Made by a program: the position numbers and the translations under genes
Assembly (NCBI GenBank): GCA_946413815.1
Contig: CAMKMD010000001.1
Location: 110,460 to 174,459 of the forward strand
Length of the DNA: 64,000 nucleotides
Source of the DNA: an uncultured Ruminococcus sp.
GTDB taxonomy: Bacteria > Bacillota > Clostridia > Oscillospirales > Ruminococcaceae
Direction of reading: 5' to 3'
Shown here: piece by piece, positions 44,080 to 51,606 of the stretch
Layout: the number at the start of each line of letters is the position of its first letter
How positions within the stretch are numbered: position 1 is the first letter of the stretch
Notes under the pieces: generated by a model
What the model saw: the letters and a program-made list of their open reading frames with translations, nothing else
Database searches by the model: none
Told to the model about the DNA's origin: nothing

Positions 44080-44415
44080 TTATAGATCATTTATATTCTT
44101 TATGATAAGACGCGCAAACTTTATAAATGTCTCTTTCTGTTTCGCGCTAAGCTGGATGAGTTCAGTTTCCAAAGCAGACATTACTCTCTCATACTCGGTT
44201 AATTCATCAAGTAACAGATAATCAATGCTTACACCAAGTATCTGAGATATCTTAAAGGCGGTCTCCAGCGACAGGCTCTTTGTTCCTCTTTCTATATGTG
44301 CAAGATAGCTTACCGAAATGGAGCATTCCTCGGCAAGCTTTTCTCTTGTATACCCTTTTTCAAGCCGCTTCCTCTTTATCTTCTCGCCTACAAGTTCATA
44401 ATCAATATTCTGCAT
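44080..44415 (-). CDS. XRE-family transcriptional regulator
   Basis: 111 aa. Cro/CI helix-turn-helix at about residues 10-65 (IKRKRLEKGYTREKLAEECSISVSYLAHIERG). The C-terminal 40 residues are helical (YERVMSALETELIQLSAKQKETF) and probably dimerise. Divergent from the small gene at 44561. Two dyads in the shared region are candidate operators. The gene is AT-richer than its neighbours. Confidence 0.88.
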   Translation of the reverse strand: MQNIDYELVGEKIKRKRLEKGYTREKLAEECSISVSYLAHIERGTKSLSLETAFKISQILGVSIDYLLLDELTEYERVMSALETELIQLSAKQKETFIKFARLIIKNINDL

Positions 44416-44457
44416 AATGTCACCGCCTTAACTTCTTTATTATACATTATGCACAAA

Positions 44458-44515
44458 AATATTTAAATATTCTGTAGGTTCTAATATTGACTTTTAGAAT
44501 ATGCTGTGTTATTAT
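44458..44515 (+). promoter_or_regulatory. Divergent control region: two dyads and the promoter of gene 44561
   Basis: AATATTTAAATATT (44458-44471) is a perfect 14-bp palindrome. TTCTAA/TTAGAA (44479-44499) brackets the -35 of the promoter TTGACT (44487-44492), 17 bp, TATTAT (44510-44515). A minus-strand TATAAT for the XRE gene lies within 44435-44450. A repressor bound here would block polymerase. Confidence 0.6.
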
Positions 44516-44560
44516 ATTGATAGAGTTAAAAGCTCAAATTTTTATAAAGGAGAGATCATT

Positions 44561-44896
44561 ATGGGATCAAAAAAAAAATTAGTTGAGGATATTGAGAATA
44601 AATACCTTGCAATAATTGAAGAAATGTATGATAAAAAAAGGCTCAATCCTGACAAATACAATTATATCGATATAAGTCAATTTTATCGTCGAGGTATTGA
44701 ATTAAAGCATATTATTCAAAACAGACTGCCGCTAATACAAATAGTTGAAGACTGGATAGTTAATGGTAATTCCTTTATTTATGAGATACTCTGCTATAAA
44801 AAGAGCAATGAAGCAAGCTTGGAAAAAATAATCTTAAATTACCAAGAATTGTTCTCAGATGATACGATCATTTTTGCAAAAGGACGTATCGACTAA
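44561..44896 (+). CDS. Small charged protein of unknown function in the XRE cassette
   Basis: 111 aa from ATG 44561; the track start is 60 bases upstream, before the RBS AAAGGAGAG. Highly charged and probably all-helical (KKKLVEDIENKYLAIIEEMYDKKRL). No signal peptide or membrane span. I recognise no family. AT-rich, with codon use unlike the surrounding genes. Confidence 0.65.
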   Translation: MGSKKKLVEDIENKYLAIIEEMYDKKRLNPDKYNYIDISQFYRRGIELKHIIQNRLPLIQIVEDWIVNGNSFIYEILCYKKSNEASLEKIILNYQELFSDDTIIFAKGRID

Positions 44897-44932
44897 AAAG
44901 CCTAATGAAATGAAACCGAGGAGGATGATACT

Positions 44933-45859
44933 ATGAAAAAAAAAGCAGCTATTGCCCTTTCATTGCTATTAACATTATCGGTTTGTGGTTGTTCAAATCA
45001 TGAATCAGATAATACTGTTACCAATACTAATGAAGAACAAGCGGAAGATTCAAATGAATCTGTCCTTGTAGAAAGCAATCAATATAAGCTCGCAAATCAG
45101 CTCTTAGAGTTGCTAATCCAAAACAAAGATCAACTCGACTTTGGAAAATACTCAGATCTTGCAACAAACGTTCCAGAATACGCAGATAATAACTGTAAGA
45201 TCAACAAACTGATTGAAGAGAAATTTGGTAACAATATCGGTGATTGGCTCGTTATGGATATGATTAAGCATTACGGTTTCAGCGAAAAGGAAGTTGAAAC
45301 TAAAGTTCAAGAGAACAAATCATATATTGATGAGCATTATAACGGAGAAATCCCTCCTTATATAGCTGTATATGTTCCATCTGAAAAAAATACAGTTTTT
45401 TATGCATCATCATTTTCAGGGACAACAGAATATGAAGTTGGTACTCGTTCTGGCGACGAATGGGTTTACCATAAAGAAAACTTTGACGAGATACTAAATC
45501 GGTATAAAAATAGTTTTGTCCCTAAGGCTCAAAAAGATGCTATTACAGCTTCTCAACTGTTCTCCGCTTTTGATGATAATGCTGTAAGTTTCGATCAGCA
45601 ATATCTTAGCAAAACAATTACAGTCTCCGGAAGCGTAAAATCCGTAGAATCTTCATCTGCTCAGTTTGAACTTCAGTATGGTCCGTATTACGTTAAACTT
45701 GATGCTGGATCATTGAACTACATCAGGTGTTATTTCACTGATCCTGATCAGATCTCAAAACTAAAAAAGGGTGATAATATTTATGTTAATGGAACATATA
45801 TAGGCGATAACTCTTTTTCCTACGTTGGTCTCGTTGGCTGTGAACTCATTGACGGATAA
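44933..45859 (+). CDS. Lipoprotein with a C-terminal OB-fold (tRNA_anti-like) domain
   Basis: 308 aa. Signal peptide and lipobox VCGC (Cys20), then a Ser/Asn/Glu-rich spacer. The middle (about 50-190) is unassigned. Residues about 200-305 (ASQLFSAFDDNAVSFDQQYLSKTITVSGSV ... KKGDNIYVNGTYIG) match the secreted tRNA_anti-like OB-fold domain. AGGAGG eight bases before ATG. Third gene of the AT-rich cassette, 36 bases after the small gene. Confidence 0.78.
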   Translation: MKKKAAIALSLLLTLSVCGCSNHESDNTVTNTNEEQAEDSNESVLVESNQYKLANQLLELLIQNKDQLDFGKYSDLATNVPEYADNNCKINKLIEEKFGNNIGDWLVMDMIKHYGFSEKEVETKVQENKSYIDEHYNGEIPPYIAVYVPSEKNTVFYASSFSGTTEYEVGTRSGDEWVYHKENFDEILNRYKNSFVPKAQKDAITASQLFSAFDDNAVSFDQQYLSKTITVSGSVKSVESSSAQFELQYGPYYVKLDAGSLNYIRCYFTDPDQISKLKKGDNIYVNGTYIGDNSFSYVGLVGCELIDG

Positions 45860-45872
45860 CACTATAATATCA

Positions 45873-45907
45873 AAGGCTCCGTACCACAAAGTACGGAGCC
45901 TTGTTTT
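45873..45907 (+). terminator. Terminator of the XRE cassette lipoprotein gene
   Basis: AAGGCTCCGTAC/GTACGGAGCCTT, a perfect 12-base stem, then GTTTT. It lies between convergent genes. Confidence 0.88.
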
Positions 45908-45909
45908 CA

Positions 45910-47910
45910 TTACGCCAGCATCGTTCCCTCCGGAACAGAATCATCAACCATGATGACCTTGCAGCCGCAGGCATTGTTGGTGGCAGCAAGGAGCATTCCC
46001 TCGCTGGTAACGCCTGTGATACGTGTGGGCTTGAGGTTGGCAAGCACGATTATCTTCCTGCCGATGAGATCCTCGGGCTTGTAGTAGTGCTTGATGCTGG
46101 ATACGATAACTCTCTCCTTGAGTCCGTCAAAGAGTGTCAGCTTGTAGCAGCTGTGTGACTTTCTTATCTCAGCGCACTTGAGCACCTTGCATACTCTCAG
46201 GTCGAGCTTTGCAAAGTCATCCATCTCGATCTCATCCTTTACAGGCTGTACAGGATCGGGATCGCCGTATACAACGGTCTCCTCTTCGACAGTCTCCTCG
46301 ACCTTGGGTGCCTTCTCCTCCTCCGTCATGGGATAGGAGAAGTCAAGAAGCCTTACGTAGCTGTCTCTGTCGATAGCATAGAGGAAGAGGTAGAGTCTCG
46401 GTCCCTTCTCCTTGCCCAGCAGAAGCTGATATACGCTCTTGAAGAACGCACCCTGAAGTGTCTTGATATCGGGATTGTCCTCGCCGTAGATCTTCTTAGG
46501 GATAGCGTAAAGCTCTGTATTCAGCTCATCGAGTGTGTACTCGCTGTTCTTGAGGTAGTCGTGGAGCATAGATATCATAGTCTTTCCGTCCTCGGAAAGC
46601 TCGTTGTAGATATCCCAGTTGCGGTAAGGCAGGAGCTTGTTTGCATTCTCGGGTGAACAGTTCTCGAGCCAGTTCTTTGCGAGGTCGAGACGCTGTGCGA
46701 ATTCCTCATGCTTGAAGGGCTGTCCGATCTTCTCGAATACTGTCTCGAGCATGGGCACGTTAAAGTCAACGATGGAGCCGAGCTGAACGAGAAGTCCCAT
46801 AGGAACGGTCTTTATCTTCTTGTCAGTCAAGAGGCAGTACTCAACGATGGACTTTGTTCTCTCGTCAGCCTCGCCGCTGATGTACTGGTTGTACTGCTTG
46901 TCGAATTCGAAATACTGACGGAGGATGCCGTCATCGAAGCAGAAGTCGAAAGCCTTGTTGGGCTCGACCTTGGAATAGAGCCAGAGTATTACCTCGGGCT
47001 GGTATATCTTCAGAAGTGCATCAGGTGTGAGGTTGAGGCCGGAGGAACCGGACATCTTGCCTGTTGTGCCCTTGATGCCGATGAACTCATAGCCCTTGAA
47101 CATGGGAGCCTTGATGCCGAATATCTTCTCTGCGATAACGCGGCTGGTATCATATGAACCGCCGGGAGCAGCATGATCCTTTCCGCCGGGCTCGAAGTCA
47201 ACGCCCTCGAACATCCAGCGCATAGGCCAGTCTATCTTCCATGCGAGCTTGCAGTTGGTATCCTTTGTGAAATCGAAATCTCCGCAGTGTCCGCACTTGC
47301 ACTCGAACTTTGCGGTATGTGTATCATCGCTGTAGGATACTATCTTTGTTGTATCCCTGCCGCACTCTGAGCAGTAGATGGATACGGGGTAGTAGGCCTC
47401 TCTCTCGCCCTCCTGAGCGTCCTGTGTACGGAAGCTGTCGAGGATATCGAAGATTTCTCCCCTCTTGTCCAGGGCAGTAAGTACGTGCTCGCGGTAAGCG
47501 CCGCTGCGGTACATCTCGGCCTGATGGCGGTATTCCATCTTTATGCCGAACTTCTCTATTGCAGCCTCGAACTCCTTCTCGAAATACTGGGCATAGGTCT
47601 TCTCCTCTGTGCCGAAGGGATTCGGTACATCAACGTAGGGGCGGCCGATATGCTCCTCGAAGCCTGTGGTTATCTTCTCAACGTTCTTGGGCACCTTGCG
47701 GAGACGGTCGAACTCGTCCCATGAGAACAGCAGCTTAGCCTTTTTTCCTGCCTTCTGAAGTGCCTCTGTAACGAACAGGGATGTTGCTATATCTCTGAAG
47801 TTTCCGATATGTATGGAACCGGAAGGACTGATTCCGGCGGCGCAGACATACTCCTCCTTGTCAGGATTGCTGCGAATAAGCTCTTCTGCTATCTTTTCTG
47901 CCCAATGCAT
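45910..47910 (-). CDS. lysK: Class I lysyl-tRNA synthetase with C-terminal EMAPII/Trbp111-like tRNA-binding domain
   Basis: 666 aa. Class I LysRS signatures: SPSGSIHIGNFRDIATS (HIGN at 34-37), LLFSWDEFDRLRKVP, GGKDHAAPGGSYDTSR and the KMSGSSG loop (KMSKS equivalent, about 295). A Cys4 zinc knuckle is at about 178-210. After the helical anticodon-binding part and an acidic linker (about 530-555), residues about 556-666 are an OB-fold tRNA-binding domain (FAKLDLRVCKVLKCAEI, KHYYKPEDLIGRKIIVLANLKP, GVTSEGMLLAA) as in the MetRS C terminus. Most Firmicutes use class II LysRS. It was considered as MetRS because of the C domain, but the catalytic motifs are LysRS-I. Confidence 0.9.
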   Translation of the reverse strand: MHWAEKIAEELIRSNPDKEEYVCAAGISPSGSIHIGNFRDIATSLFVTEALQKAGKKAKLLFSWDEFDRLRKVPKNVEKITTGFEEHIGRPYVDVPNPFGTEEKTYAQYFEKEFEAAIEKFGIKMEYRHQAEMYRSGAYREHVLTALDKRGEIFDILDSFRTQDAQEGEREAYYPVSIYCSECGRDTTKIVSYSDDTHTAKFECKCGHCGDFDFTKDTNCKLAWKIDWPMRWMFEGVDFEPGGKDHAAPGGSYDTSRVIAEKIFGIKAPMFKGYEFIGIKGTTGKMSGSSGLNLTPDALLKIYQPEVILWLYSKVEPNKAFDFCFDDGILRQYFEFDKQYNQYISGEADERTKSIVEYCLLTDKKIKTVPMGLLVQLGSIVDFNVPMLETVFEKIGQPFKHEEFAQRLDLAKNWLENCSPENANKLLPYRNWDIYNELSEDGKTMISMLHDYLKNSEYTLDELNTELYAIPKKIYGEDNPDIKTLQGAFFKSVYQLLLGKEKGPRLYLFLYAIDRDSYVRLLDFSYPMTEEEKAPKVEETVEEETVVYGDPDPVQPVKDEIEMDDFAKLDLRVCKVLKCAEIRKSHSCYKLTLFDGLKERVIVSSIKHYYKPEDLIGRKIIVLANLKPTRITGVTSEGMLLAATNNACGCKVIMVDDSVPEGTMLA

Positions 47911-47975
47911 TATATCTTCTCCTTAATACTTGATCATCTGACCTCCGACATATGCCGTAATGGTCGCTATTTGCC

Positions 47976-48004
47976 ATTATACCATAAAATAGAGATACTG
48001 TCAA
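47976..48004 (-). promoter_or_regulatory. Full-consensus promoter of the class I LysRS gene
   Basis: Minus strand TTGACA (48004-47999), 17-bp spacer, TATAAT (47981-47976). Confidence 0.9.
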
Positions 48005-48090
48005 GGTCTCGGACGGGCTGCAGAAAAAAATTGATCGCAGTCTGTCGGAGAATTCCTCTGCCGTTCAGCCGGAGACAGCACAGCTTTCTA

Positions 48091-48119
48091 TTGACACGAA
48101 AAATATACTGTGATATAAT
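48091..48119 (+). promoter_or_regulatory. Full-consensus promoter of plsY
   Basis: TTGACA (48091-48096), 17-bp spacer, TATAAT (48114-48119). Confidence 0.9.
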
Positions 48120-48153
48120 TACTGCTAAGATAAGGATGAGCGGAGGACAGAAT

Positions 48154-48771
48154 ATGCAATACCTTTTATGTGCGCTGCTGGGTTACTGCTTAGGCAACAT
48201 CAATCCGGCATACATCATCTCTAAGGCAAAGGGCTTTGATATACGTGAGTTTGGCACGGGCAACGCCGGTGCATCGAATATGGCGATAATAGTCGGAAAA
48301 AAAGCGGGAGCATTCACTGCCCTGTTCGACATCGCAAAGGCAGCGCTTGCAGCCGTTTTAGCCGGGGTACTCTTCCCGCAGATAGCTGCGGCAAAGATAA
48401 TAGGAGGATGCGCCTGTATCCTCGGCCATATCTATCCGGTACTGATGAAATTCCACGGAGGAAAGGGACTTGCCTGTCTTGCGGGTGCGCTTCTCGGCTA
48501 CAGCCCGAAGCTCTTCCTGATACTCCTTGTCATCGAGGTGACAGCAGCACTGCTGCTCGACTATATATGTGTAATATCAATAACCGGCCCGGTAGTATTC
48601 ACTCTGATATACGCACTCACTGCCAGAGAACCTGTCGGCACGGTATGTCTTGCGATAGTCGCCGTTATCATTGTGTCGAAGCATATCGTCAATCTGAAAA
48701 GAATCAAAGAAGGTACGGAAACACATATCAGCTTCCTGTGGAAGAAGAAGGATAAGAAAGAGGAAGAATGA
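48154..48771 (+). CDS. plsY: Acyl-phosphate:glycerol-3-phosphate acyltransferase
   Basis: 205 aa from ATG 48154; GGAGG lies seven bases before it and the promoter is upstream, so the 115-codon N-terminal extension in the track is not real. Integral membrane enzyme with about five spans. PlsY motifs: GYCLGNINPAYIISK, REFGTGNAGASNM and PVLMKFHGGKGLA. Uses the acyl-phosphate made by PlsX (gene at 19.5 kb). Confidence 0.93.
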   Translation: MQYLLCALLGYCLGNINPAYIISKAKGFDIREFGTGNAGASNMAIIVGKKAGAFTALFDIAKAALAAVLAGVLFPQIAAAKIIGGCACILGHIYPVLMKFHGGKGLACLAGALLGYSPKLFLILLVIEVTAALLLDYICVISITGPVVFTLIYALTAREPVGTVCLAIVAVIIVSKHIVNLKRIKEGTETHISFLWKKKDKKEEE

Positions 48772-48774
48772 CAT

Positions 48775-48816
48775 AATCCCCGGAACGTCATATCACCGAC
48801 GCTCCGGGGATTTTTC
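48775..48816 (+). terminator. Terminator of plsY
   Basis: ATCCCCGGA/TCCGGGGAT with an inner CGTC/GACG, then TTTTTCT. Confidence 0.85.
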
Positions 48817-48873
48817 TGTCAGTAAGCAATATGACCGCTCCAGATGGAACGGTCATCCTATATCGTATCTATA

Positions 48874-50094
48874 TCATGCCATGCGAACAACAAGAGTTAC
48901 GCTGAAGCAGCCGTCCTCTATGTCCGCGTATATATCTCCGTTCATCATCGACATCAGTCTCCGGCAGATGAACAATCCGAGGCCGCTGCCCTTTACGCCG
49001 TCTGAATTGCTGCCGCGCCTGAAACTGCCGAATATCTCCGTAAGCTCCTCCCTTCCGAGGGTGCAGCCCGTATTCGTGACGGTTATAAGCGTGCAGCCGT
49101 CCTGCTGATCGAAGCTCAGGGATATGCTCTTTCCGTCGCCGTACTTTATAGCATTCTCCACAAGGTTCTGGAGACATTCCGCAAGTCTGTCAGGATCGCA
49201 GGAGAGTATGGCATCCATGTATTCACCGATGCTGAGCACGGTACCGGATATGGCAAGCTGTGCGGCATACCTTTCGTATATCTTGGTGACTATGCGGCTG
49301 AGGAACTCCTCCCCCATATTCACCTCAAAGGTCATGAAGTCCTCTCCCGCCGCTCTGGTTATCTGGCTGACGTAGCTCTCTATCTCATCTGCGTGACGGT
49401 TTATGCTCTCTGCTGCTTCACGGCGTTTTTCCTCATCCTTATAGAGACCTCTTGCGAGAGCTCTTGAATTGAGCTTTATCGCAGAGAGCGGAGTCTTTAT
49501 ATCGTGTGACAGCGAGAGCAGCAGCATCTTCTTGTCACGCTGCATCTCGAGCTCGTGCTCCCTGTCCTTTTCTATACTCTCACGCAGAAGATTCACACCC
49601 CAGGTGAATTTCCCGAAGAAACGGCCTTTTTCCTCAGGTATCGATACAGCAAGATTGCCCCTTGCCAGCTCCTTCGGTACATCGTTTATCTTTCCGAAGG
49701 GAATGATGAGATGCCGGTAGAAATAGCCAAGGAGCAGCATAACTATCAGTATCACGATGACGAAGAAAACATTGATCACTGCCAACTGTCCGTTTATCGG
49801 GTTATGTCTGTATTCGATGCGGTAATGCCTGCCGTTCACCTCTGCCATGATATACGGTTCATCGGATTTGTACAAGCTTGCTGCGTCATCGCTGCTGTAT
49901 ACACCCGTCAGGTGCGGATACTTTCCGATGTCAAAGCTGCCTGTCTCACGTATATCATCCACAAGGCGCTTGGCCTCCACGCGGTATATCCCGGCAGGTT
50001 CCCTGTTCCCTCTGATGATCAGGATATCGGCGATAACCGCAGCTGTGATGAGCAGGATAATGAATACAGCGCTCAGTCTTCTGTAGTATCTCAT
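48874..50094 (-). CDS. Sensor histidine kinase of the left ABC/two-component module
   Basis: 406 aa. TM1 at about 8-27, an extracytoplasmic loop of about 85 residues, TM2 at about 108-128 and a HAMP-like linker. HisKA LSLSHDIKTPLSAIKL with the phospho-acceptor His and the adjacent Asp intact. HATPase_c: NLVENAIKYGDG (N box), FGSFRRGSNSDGVKGSGLGLFI (F/G2 boxes). The start overlaps the response regulator stop (ATGA). Probably senses the substrate or the state of the adjacent transporter. The left RR-HK pair has a separate promoter. Confidence 0.93.
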   Translation of the reverse strand: MRYYRRLSAVFIILLITAAVIADILIIRGNREPAGIYRVEAKRLVDDIRETGSFDIGKYPHLTGVYSSDDAASLYKSDEPYIMAEVNGRHYRIEYRHNPINGQLAVINVFFVIVILIVMLLLGYFYRHLIIPFGKINDVPKELARGNLAVSIPEEKGRFFGKFTWGVNLLRESIEKDREHELEMQRDKKMLLLSLSHDIKTPLSAIKLNSRALARGLYKDEEKRREAAESINRHADEIESYVSQITRAAGEDFMTFEVNMGEEFLSRIVTKIYERYAAQLAISGTVLSIGEYMDAILSCDPDRLAECLQNLVENAIKYGDGKSISLSFDQQDGCTLITVTNTGCTLGREELTEIFGSFRRGSNSDGVKGSGLGLFICRRLMSMMNGDIYADIEDGCFSVTLVVRMA

Positions 50095-50753
50095 ACGTAC
50101 TTGAACCCCACGCCCCAGACCGTAAGGAGCCTTTTTGCATCCTTCGGATCATCTCCGAGCTTAGCCCTGAGACGGTTGATGTGTACATGGAGGGTCTGCA
50201 TTTCCGACTCACTGTCGCTGCCCCATATCGTACTGAAAAGGTACTGCTTCTTCATTACCTTTCCTCTGTTGCTTATCAGGAGCGCAAGGAGATCGAACTC
50301 CTTCGTGGTCAGCTCCACATTCTTTCCGTCGATGACCGCAGTCCTGTCTGCAAGGTTCAGCTCAACGCCGTCCGCAGAGAGTATCTCCCGCTGATAGCGC
50401 CGTCTGAATATACCCTTTATCTTGGCGATAAGGATATCTATATCGTATGGCTTCTCGATGTAGTCATCCGCGCCGAGGTCAAGACCGTTGATCTTGTCAT
50501 CCTTGTCTGTGCGGCAGCTGACTATGAGTATCGGAGTATCAGTATCCTCCCTGAGCTTCGAGCAGACAGCAAAGCCATCCATGCCCGGAAGATTGATATC
50601 GAGCACCACCAGTTTTGCACCGTATTTCTCAAAAAGCTCAAGCGCACGCTCACCGCTCCCGACTGCCGTGACCGTATACCCCTCGTCACGCAGGAAATCA
50701 GAAAGGAGCGAAGCAAGCTCTGTATTGTCTTCAACTATAAGTATATCTGCCAT
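50091..50753 (-). CDS. OmpR-family response regulator of the left module
   Basis: 220 aa. Receiver 1-115: VEDN acidic pair, phospho-acceptor Asp in LVVLDINLPGMDG, and Lys in YIEKPYD. Winged-helix DNA-binding domain about 125-220 (KEFDLLALLISNRGKVMKKQYL, VHINRLRAKLGDDPKDAKRLLTVWGVGFKYV). Paralogue of the regulator at 61700. It is a candidate to bind the box in the divergent promoter at 54 kb. Confidence 0.95.
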   Translation of the reverse strand: MADILIVEDNTELASLLSDFLRDEGYTVTAVGSGERALELFEKYGAKLVVLDINLPGMDGFAVCSKLREDTDTPILIVSCRTDKDDKINGLDLGADDYIEKPYDIDILIAKIKGIFRRRYQREILSADGVELNLADRTAVIDGKNVELTTKEFDLLALLISNRGKVMKKQYLFSTIWGSDSESEMQTLHVHINRLRAKLGDDPKDAKRLLTVWGVGFKYV

Positions 50754-50772
50754 AATATCACCGCCTGATACT

Positions 50773-50801
50773 ATTCTATCATATTCACTGCCTCAGTGCA
50801 A
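50773..50801 (-). promoter_or_regulatory. Internal promoter of the left regulator-kinase pair
   Basis: Minus strand TTGCAC (50801-50796), 17-bp spacer, TAGAAT (50778-50773), between the ATPase stop and the regulator start. Confidence 0.7.
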
Positions 50802-50822
50802 TACCCGTGTTGCGGAATGTCA

Positions 50823-51593
50823 TTACCAGCCCTGCTCCATGAGCCAGTTGTTCAGCTCTCTTTCACGGTCACGGAGAGTCCTGCCCCCTTCTTCATAATG
50901 TCCCATATCCTTTTCGCCCACGATACCGCCGTCCACGAGGTAGAGCACACGGCTGCACTTTGCGGCCACCTTAGGGTCATGAGTCACACACATGACGGTA
51001 GTGCCGTCACGGTTGAGGGAGAGAAGCTCATTCATCACTTCATCAGAGCTGGCACGGTTGAGGGCGCCGGTGGGCTCGTCCGCGAATATCATCTTCGGGG
51101 AGTTTATCATGCTGCGGCAGATACAGGCTCTCTGGAGCTGTCCGCCGGAGACCTCGTTTATGTCATTGCCGCCGACGTCCGCTATGCCGAGCCTGTGCAT
51201 AAGGGCTCTGCCTCTTTCCTCGGTCTGTCTGCGGCTCTCCTTGTTCTTCTTTGACTTTACGGCGGGGAGTATGATATTGTCAAGGACGGAGAGGTTCTTC
51301 ATCATGTACATCTGCTGGAAGATGAAGCCCATCTCTTCAAGACGGAGCCTTGCAAGTTCCCTTTCCCTGAGCTTTGTGGTGTCCCTGCCGTTGAACACCA
51401 CATTGCCGGAGGTCGCCCTGTCCATGCCGGATACGCAGTAGAGCAGAGTGCTCTTGCCGGAACCCGAAGGTCCCATTATCGCAAGCATCTCACCCTCGTC
51501 AACTGTAAGGTCAACATTCTTCAGAACATTGTTCTGTCTCTTGTTCACTATGTAGGTCTTGCAGAGACCTTTCGCCTGTAATACTGCATTCAT
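50823..51593 (-). CDS. ABC transporter ATPase, left module (intact)
   Basis: 256 aa. Walker A GPSGSGKSTL (about 41), Q-loop FIFQQMYMMKNLSVLDNI, signature SGGQLQRACICRSM, Walker B KMIFADEPTGAL and H-loop CVTHDP. The LolD/MacB-type ATPase serves the FtsX-like permease directly upstream. It is the intact template that shows what the interrupted right-hand paralogue looked like. RBS AGGAGG. Confidence 0.95.
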   Translation of the reverse strand: MNAVLQAKGLCKTYIVNKRQNNVLKNVDLTVDEGEMLAIMGPSGSGKSTLLYCVSGMDRATSGNVVFNGRDTTKLRERELARLRLEEMGFIFQQMYMMKNLSVLDNIILPAVKSKKNKESRRQTEERGRALMHRLGIADVGGNDINEVSGGQLQRACICRSMINSPKMIFADEPTGALNRASSDEVMNELLSLNRDGTTVMCVTHDPKVAAKCSRVLYLVDGGIVGEKDMGHYEEGGRTLRDRERELNNWLMEQGW

Positions 51594-51606
51594 TGCATTT
51601 TCCTCC

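Noticed and set aside
45910-47910. Annotation as methionyl-tRNA synthetase
   Set aside because: Only the C-terminal tRNA-binding domain resembles MetRS; HIGN, KMSGSSG and the GGKDHAAPGGSYD segment are class I LysRS.
47809-48153. 115-codon N-terminal extension of PlsY
   Set aside because: The consensus promoter 48091-48119 and the RBS lie inside it, and PlsY is normally about 200 aa.
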